This document shows positions 57,987 to 64,000 of a stretch of DNA of 64,000 nt, piece after piece. Made by a program: the position numbers and the translations under genes. Under the pieces are notes generated by a model, which ran no database searches, had not been told where the DNA came from, and worked only from the letters and a program-made list of their open reading frames with translations. The DNA comes from Protopterus annectens (Eukaryota > Chordata > Ceratodontiformes > Protopteridae), in assembly GCF_019279795.1 (NCBI RefSeq), contig NC_056731.1:867328982-867392981 (forward strand), written 5' to 3'. How positions within the stretch are numbered: position 1 is the stretch's first letter; the number at the start of each line of letters is the position of its first letter.

Positions 57987-58878
57987 GTATGTATTAGTGT
58001 CACTTTTATTAGAATTAAAATAGCATGTTCTAGTATTGCATTTGTACCTACTCCTACGTGTTGAATTTATTTTGTACTGATCTGTTAAAAATTCAAGTAA
58101 AACTGTTAAAAGAAAGTATTTAAAATTTGGTGTGGTTCCATTTAACTGTTTATGAGACTGGAAGTATATCCTGCTGTCATCTGGAACTTTCTCCCATTTG
58201 GAATAAAATTGACTGAAACACTGTTTATGGTTTTAAAAAGGAATAGGTCACGTACGAGTCGCATCTAACAGGATATGACTGATGGTGTTTTTGCCCAATA
58301 GCCTGTATTAGCAAGTTGTTTCAAAGAAAATGATTTACATGACTTTATATATCTGTGTATATGCTTATTTACTGCAACAAATATAATTTTATACAACTGT
58401 TTTTTGTTGAAGGTACAGCCCCTATGGAACCAAAAAAATCAGATTTTCTTTTTGACTGTTTTCCACAATATATGTTATAAATTTAAAATGTGATTTTATT
58501 TATGCATGAGAAAGGCATGATAAAAAAAATAAGCAGAATAACATGTTGAAGAAGACGTGTGTCAGCATTTCCTGTAGAGTAAATGCTGCACAAGCAAGTA
58601 ATTTATAAACCATTATTAGCATTAATGATAATATGATAAGAGATATTATAGTTAATGTACTTTTGGAAACTGTCCATATTTGTTATAAGTTAAATGTAGA
58701 AAGCAAATGTACACAGAATGCATTATTAATCCATGCAGAAGAGTATAGTTGTAGTGTCTGATATTGTTATTGGTTGCTAAATTGCAGACAATCCAGTGAA
58801 CTGGACTGTAAAAGTATACTTATAATGATGCCTGTTAATGGTAAAATTACATTTACTTTTTTTGTATTGTATTGGCAG
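57987..58878. other. Unassigned AT-rich DNA
   Basis: No repeat or gene supported. Confidence 0.3.
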
Positions 58879-58925
58879 GCTCATGAACAAGATTATTCAG
58901 TTTTATGCATGCCCGGTGTATTAAA
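58879..58925 (+). CDS. Very weak candidate exon
   Basis: A pyrimidine-rich acceptor ('tttgtattgtattggcag') is followed by 47 bases and a gtaaat donor. In frame 0 they read AHEQDYSVLCMPGVL. In the phase left by the 57940 segment they would instead end in a stop codon after 14 residues, so the two candidates only fit if this one is terminal. Confidence 0.15.
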
Positions 58926-59283
58926 GTAAATGCACGGCATAGTAAGTATTTTACATACATTCAGGGAAATTGTTCTCTTATTGGGAACATATTACAAAAA
59001 ACGTAAGTATACATCTGTAACTTTCTGCAGTCAGTTTTGCATTCATCTTTGAATGCAGAAATGCACTTTGATGAAAGTCACTTCAGGGGGAAAGTTCCCA
59101 GGATGTAGCAATTGTGGAGATGATTATATTAGTGTAGAGGGTGTAAGAAGGTGAAGCACCCTACACAGACAATGTGGGTAACTTTGTTCCTCACATAAAG
59201 CCAGCTGTTGAATTCCACTTTGAACTTTTGTTTTTCACTCTCATAGGCAAGTCAAAAAACTGACTTTCATGGTTGTGGTGCAG

Positions 59284-59587
59284 ATACCTCTCAACTGTCC
59301 AGATTTTTGCAGTGTGTCTAGATTTTTGGCTGAAAATTTTGATCCATTCCTCATAACATCAGTGGTTTTCTGGCAAAACACTGGCGATTGAAGTCACTAA
59401 ATAATGGCAGTCATTTGAGTTCTACACTTAATCTGTAGAATATGCATGCTAACTGAAAAACTATTATTTTAGTAACATTCTCAATTTATAAGAGCAATAT
59501 TTAAAATCTGTCCCTATTTTTCTCCTTTTGTCCCCCTGTTATGTTTGGATCTGTCCAGATTTCTTTCTCTGAGAGGTTGAGAGGTAT
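59284..59587 (+). mobile_element. MITE family A copy with flanking duplication
   Basis: Starts ATACCTCTCAACTGTCC and ends GAGGTTGAGAGGTAT. ggtgcag lies on both sides (59277-59283 and 59588-59594); counting from TACCTC instead gives a perfect 9-bp tggtgcaga. This is the best-preserved copy in the window. Confidence 0.85.
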
Positions 59588-59594
59588 GGTGCAG

Positions 59595-62069
59595 AGCCTT
59601 ACAGAATTAGAAGTACACAGTATCACCAATACTAGGGACTCTTAGTGTACTTAAAGGTGTGATGAATATTAATGCCACAAGTGGAGGCAGGTTGCTGGAA
59701 ATGAACTTTAATGTGTTATGCTTAAACAATGAGACAAGTAAAAAATGTTGTACAGTTACATCATATGATGTATAGCCCTTAAAGTCGTTAATAGGAGTCT
59801 GACTATATGAAGGAATTTGTTTGTTTTACTACTACTGTGAGTCCCTCATTGTATGCAATGCTTTTATTATCCCTCAGTATACAGTTATGTTGACTCAACT
59901 TACTTATGTGCAGTATAAGTTTATTTTTTACTAAAGCCAGTTTTTGTTCTGCATCACCAGAGTTAATTGTAGTAAACTGACTAGACAGAGGTGGTGTCCA
60001 GTTCAGAGGAAGTATTACTTCAGAAACTTAAGACACACTAATAAATTAAACCAATGTTTCCTGTGGTCTGACAAAACAGAAAATTCTGCTGTGAGACTTT
60101 ACTTGCGCTTGTTCTTATATTACGAGAGAGTGCAGTTTCTTTTAGGCTGTAGGAATCTTGTTCAACCAGTGGATGTTTGAAAAGAAAAGGCCATTTAGGT
60201 GAATGTAGGAGCGCTATCAAGCAGGTCCTGCAGAGGTAGGGGATCAGGTAGAAAGGTATTTAAAATAAAATAATAATAAGACAGTCTGACAAAGCAGTCA
60301 AGCCAGTAAGACAACGTTACTAGTCATACAGAAGCATTCTGTACAGTAAATGAGTGATGACTAGCGTAAGGATAATTTGATAGTTGAAGTCAAGACCGTC
60401 ATGTTGTTGGAAGAAGGGATATGAATAATCAGCTTTCTAATCATTGTCCAAATGCTGTATATGGAACTAAGAGAAGATTTAATGACTGAGCAGCTTACAC
60501 ATATTTCCAGGATTTTGAAATGTCATAAAGGGAAGAGCTGGAATCTTACTAAGTAATATGATGATACTAACACAATTTAGTTGTGAGCATTCCTTTTTAG
60601 AATACCAGCAAAAGTTATGTTCACCCACTACAAGTGAATATTGCCAGTAGAAAGTAGCCGTGATTGTTTTCACTTATCAGTAAAAAGTACAAGACATTGC
60701 AGTTTGACCCTTCAATAGCCAGGTCAGTAAATCCACAGTGGTTTGGCACCTACACAAAAGCCTGTCCTGCTTCATATCTGTTTGGAAGTCTTAGCAGGAT
60801 TCTAATGCGACTCTAGTAATTTATTTTAGTAAGGAGGGCTGGAACTCCCTTACCCCTCTTTTTCCACCTTTCAAAATTAAACAGGAGGTGGGGGACACCC
60901 ACCCCAGCATACTAACAGAATTTATAGTAAGTGGCATGGGATAAGCTGTCTGAGGTAACCAACCAGCATGTGAATCAAAACTGTGCATTAACTTACAGGT
61001 ACATAGATTGCTTAAAATGAACCGCCATCCACCACAAGTAAATATCATTAGTGTTAATTTGGTGCAATAACAGGACTGTTTCATGTGCAAAGATAATTGC
61101 AGAGTACCTTACTTTATAAACCTAGTTGACTATAAACGCTAAACACCATCCATAGTGGTGTTTTAGATGTAGTGTGAAGAGTGCCAGTAGTGACAAGTAT
61201 CTGATTTTTAAACAAAGTAATGCTTCTGTTGGTAGGTGCTGAGTGTACCCCATAGTGTAGTGAATTGTGCACTGAGAAGTGATGCCTCATACATTAATTT
61301 CAGTAGCACAATGAAGTAATACTGAAGGAAGCTGCTGCACTCAACATGGACTTCTCAGAAGGCCGATGAGCACATACAGTAGGCTGGTGCTGTGTAGTTT
61401 ATATAGTCACCCCAGAAGACAAAGGTGTGGGCTGGAATGAATCATAAAATCACAGAGTGTAGTAAATTGAGTGTTCAGTTTTGATATTGTACATAGTGAG
61501 AATAGCATGCTGTGACAAGTGGGGCACAGTGTAGCAGATTGTGTACTCTATATGAGTCAAATAGACTTAGCTCTTAGGAGGCATTGTTTCAAAGGCAGAA
61601 GCTACAGAATTAAACTGCATTAGCTTTTTAGCCAAATATGTGTACATAAGCATACACATACACACAAAATAAGGATGGAGTTTTAATGAAATCATTGTAG
61701 CTGTGCTTTCAATATACACGTGTGTGCAATGGCAATTCAAAAAGTTTCTAAACAAGATTCTGCTCAATAGTCATTCTTACTTGCTAGTTTTCATTTGCAT
61801 CTCATATGGGCATTTTACCCCATGATGAGTCTCACAAATGTATGCAGCCTTACTACACTGCAGGCTCATCTTTGGCTTTCCTGATGTTGGTATAACCTAC
61901 CCTTTTGTGTGAGTAAATCATTGTAACCAGTCTGTTAGGATAACAATGGCAGCACTTCACATGTGACCTGATAGCAACCTAATGTGCTTTGTTTCCAGTA
62001 TAATTACGCATATATGTTTGCTGATGTACAAATACATCCATACACACATGCACACATCCATATAGATAA
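59595..62069. other. Unassigned DNA
   Basis: About 2.5 kb without a recognisable gene or bounded element. Short ORFs on both strands lack domains and show no splice context. Confidence 0.35.

Positions 62070-62104
<35 letters not shown>
62070..62104. repeat. (TA)n(GA)n microsatellite
   Basis: Short uninterrupted runs. Confidence 0.9.
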
Positions 62105-62289
62105 TGTAAACTTAAAAAAGTTGACATGAAAAAATTGTTCTAAAATAAAATATTGATAACATTATTTGTATGCCCTTGAACAAAAGTTTAGAGCATGCAA
62201 ATAAACAAATATATATATTTTTTAAATTTAAAGTGCTTTGGTTTTTATGTTATATTTGTGTGACATCAGTATAATGCTGAGGTTTGGGA

Positions 62290-62400
62290 ATTTGCCCTTT
62301 CCACAGTATTGTGCGATGTCTGAGATGGTGTGTTTAATTTGCGGGGGGATGGGGGATTGCAAGGGGTCTTGTCCCCTGCAAAAACACTTTTTTGGTTTGT
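62290..62400 (+). repeat. GC-hairpin repeat related to 8761-8960
   Basis: Contains 'gcaaggggtcttgtcccctg', the same stem-loop style as 'gggggcttgcccccctgc' at the earlier site, followed by an AAAA-ACACTTTTTT stretch. Ends unresolved. Confidence 0.4.
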
Positions 62401-62515
62401 ATGGTTAGAGATTTTGTGTAGGTGGCTAGCAGTATTGTTGTCAATATAATTTTGTCAGATTTTTAAGTCACCTTTTTCATGTCTACTTTTTTAGGTTTAG
62501 ATGTTTTTCAGTAGG

Positions 62516-62518
<3 letters not shown>

Positions 62519-62581
<63 letters not shown>
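62519..62581. repeat. (TG)n microsatellite
   Basis: About 31 units. Confidence 0.95.
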
Positions 62582-62584
<3 letters not shown>

Positions 62585-63017
62585 TGTCTGTCTATGTAAG
62601 TATATATGACTTTAGATAAAAAGTGTATTAGTTACATTTTTATAATCACAAATCATGTAAACATCCATCTCTGACTTCCCTGCTCTGGGCCAGTGATCAA
62701 GGGGCCTCAATCCTCACCACAGACACTGGTGAGGGATGTTCACTTGGAAAAAAATAGATGCACACAGTATATCTAGATGCAGCTGTCTGCACCAAGCACA
62801 ATTTCTTTTAAGAGCACACAGGCAACACACTCAGTCTAGGGGCTGAGTTTCCCTGTCTCTCTCTAGGCCCCCAGTAAGACTCCCCACTGGCACAGGTGTA
62901 GAGTTTAGTCCTCAGCCGAGTGTTCCAAGCCAAGTCCTCCACAACTCTCTCTGTGAAACCAGTGCTCTGTGTCCCTGCTCCAGGTAACTGGCATATGCAC
63001 TCTTTGAGATTTGATTG

Positions 63018-63052
<35 letters not shown>

Positions 63053-63695
63053 GGAAATCTTGGTGCAGATTTACTAGCTCTGCTACCTTTGCCCAGCCTA
63101 TAAAGTAGTTATACTGCCACCAGCCAGCTACTCTAAGGATCTTACAAGGGTACCCAATTATACTGAGTAAAATTAATGCCAATAGAAATGTTAGTGTTTG
63201 ACGAATGCAGCAAGGATTTCAGGAGCGGCCACAGTGTCACCAAGTAAGAGTACTCTCAAAGATCAAAATATACTCTAAAAGACTAGCCACAATGAAAAGT
63301 TTAAATATATTTAATAATAAATAATAAAAGAACATGAGAATATTAAATATCTACTTACAATAAACACCAGAGTTTGTCACAGGAAATATTAAAAATAACA
63401 CAAATGGATAGATTAACACAGATACAGAAAAACAGTACTTAACTAATCTTACTATATTTTCTTGACTGATGTAAAGAATTGCTATTCACTGGTTACTTAG
63501 TAAAGCAAGATGAAGTGGGTGGGTGATCCTACTTTCTGGCTTCAAAACAGACTGATCCTACTTTCTGGCTTCAAAACAGACTGCTTTGAGACTTCTAGAA
63601 AATACAAATGGCAAGCTTCAAAAGGGCAAAAACAGATGTAGTTTCTTCACTTTATTTGGTACCTCGGCCTTTCGCCTTCAAATAATAATTTCATA
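62582..63695. other. Unassigned DNA, possibly Penelope-like 3' flank
   Basis: Holds a (CA)n run at 63019-63049 and a 28-bp direct duplication ('ctgatcctactttctggctt') near 63521 and 63549. The 124-codon minus ORF over 62808-63182 spans the CA run and has no domain, so it is not called. A 3' UTR of the element to the right would fall here. Confidence 0.4.
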
Positions 63696-64000
63696 CTAGT
63701 GTTCCTTTCCTTTATACCCCATCCAGTACAGATTTATAATACATCTGCATTCTAACCTATCTAATCTATTGTTACCCTCATGTGTGGACCAAAAGTGATC
63801 AACTACTTTACTAAACACATTTCTATTCCTAATATCCTTTAGATGTTCCAGGATTCTTACCCCCACTTTCCTCTTAGTTTGACCAGTGTACCATTTTTCC
63901 TTATCACACCCACAGCCTATTATGTAAAAAGTACTTTGAAAATTGCATGTATACCTTTCTTTTGCCTTACATATCCTCTCATTAATCTTTTTCCCATCTA
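63696..64000 (-). CDS. Penelope-like element GIY-YIG endonuclease, C-terminal, partial
   Basis: An uninterrupted 101-codon minus-strand frame runs from the right edge to a TAG at 63696-63698. It reads FYIIGCGCDKEKWYTGQTKR (the YII and YTG positions correspond to GIY and YIG), then VRILEHLKDI, VVDHFWSTHEGNN and LECRC. In Penelope-like retroelements this domain follows the RT and nicks target DNA. The start and RT lie beyond the window. The open frame suggests modest decay. Ending at KGKEH, it stops before the usual long tail of the domain, so a truncated end is possible. Confidence 0.8.
   Translation of the reverse strand, partial: DGKKINERICKAKERYTCNFQSTFYIIGCGCDKEKWYTGQTKRKVGVRILEHLKDIRNRNVFSKVVDHFWSTHEGNNRLDRLECRCIINLYWMGYKGKEH

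Noticed and set aside
1-64000. CRISPR-like arrays
   Set aside because: Tandem repeats seen (37, 68 and 203 bp) lack spacers and the sequence is clearly eukaryotic.

Overview
The window looks like repeat-rich DNA from a large vertebrate genome. It has no bacterial-style operons, exons are sparse, CA/TA microsatellites are common, and almost every recognisable coding stretch is a decayed transposable element. The repertoire fits a lobe-finned fish or amphibian-type genome better than a bird or mammal: CR1/L2-superfamily LINEs, a Tx1-like L1, a DIRS tyrosine-recombinase element, a Gmr1-like Ty3/Gypsy element, a Penelope-like element, hAT and Phantom/MULE DNA transposons, and tRNA-headed SINEs with an L2-type tail. 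The species cannot be fixed from the sequence alone.

Layout. 1-8399: minus-strand APE-type LINE. Its ORF carries a 2A-like motif, and its 5' side is an array of 203-bp monomers and two near-identical 2.7-kb units. 8400-15287: intronic or intergenic DNA with MITEs, a complete SINE bounded by 19-bp target duplications, and the 3' half of a second LINE. 15288-26061: DIRS-like element with inverted terminal repeats, gag, RT, RNase H, methylase-like and tyrosine recombinase regions and an internal complementary region. Its gag is split by a 5.2-kb LTR element with nearly identical 797-bp LTRs. 26078-28993: two phase-compatible candidate host exons, the second ending in a stop codon. 28994-32100: likely 3' UTR and repeats. 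32100-48363: a Gmr1-like retrotransposon (integrase, then RT, then RNase H, then LTR). It is cut exactly between RT and RNase H by a 14.05-kb LTR element (5-bp TSD), which itself contains a 5.3-kb hAT-like element (8-bp TSD) and a 2.3-kb Phantom/MULE transposon (6-bp TSD). 48364-57170: Tx1-like L1 and CR1 remnants, a foldback repeat and an hAT MITE. 57171-64000: mostly unassigned sequence with MITEs and microsatellites, ending in a Penelope GIY-YIG domain that runs off the right edge.

The window is therefore a record of nested insertions around a small piece of a probable plus-strand host gene. No CRISPR array, rRNA or intact tRNA gene was seen. The points most worth following up are the monomer-array LINE with its 2A-like N-terminus, the four-element nest at 32-48 kb, and the DIRS insertion that appears to have moved a host branch point away from its splice acceptor.
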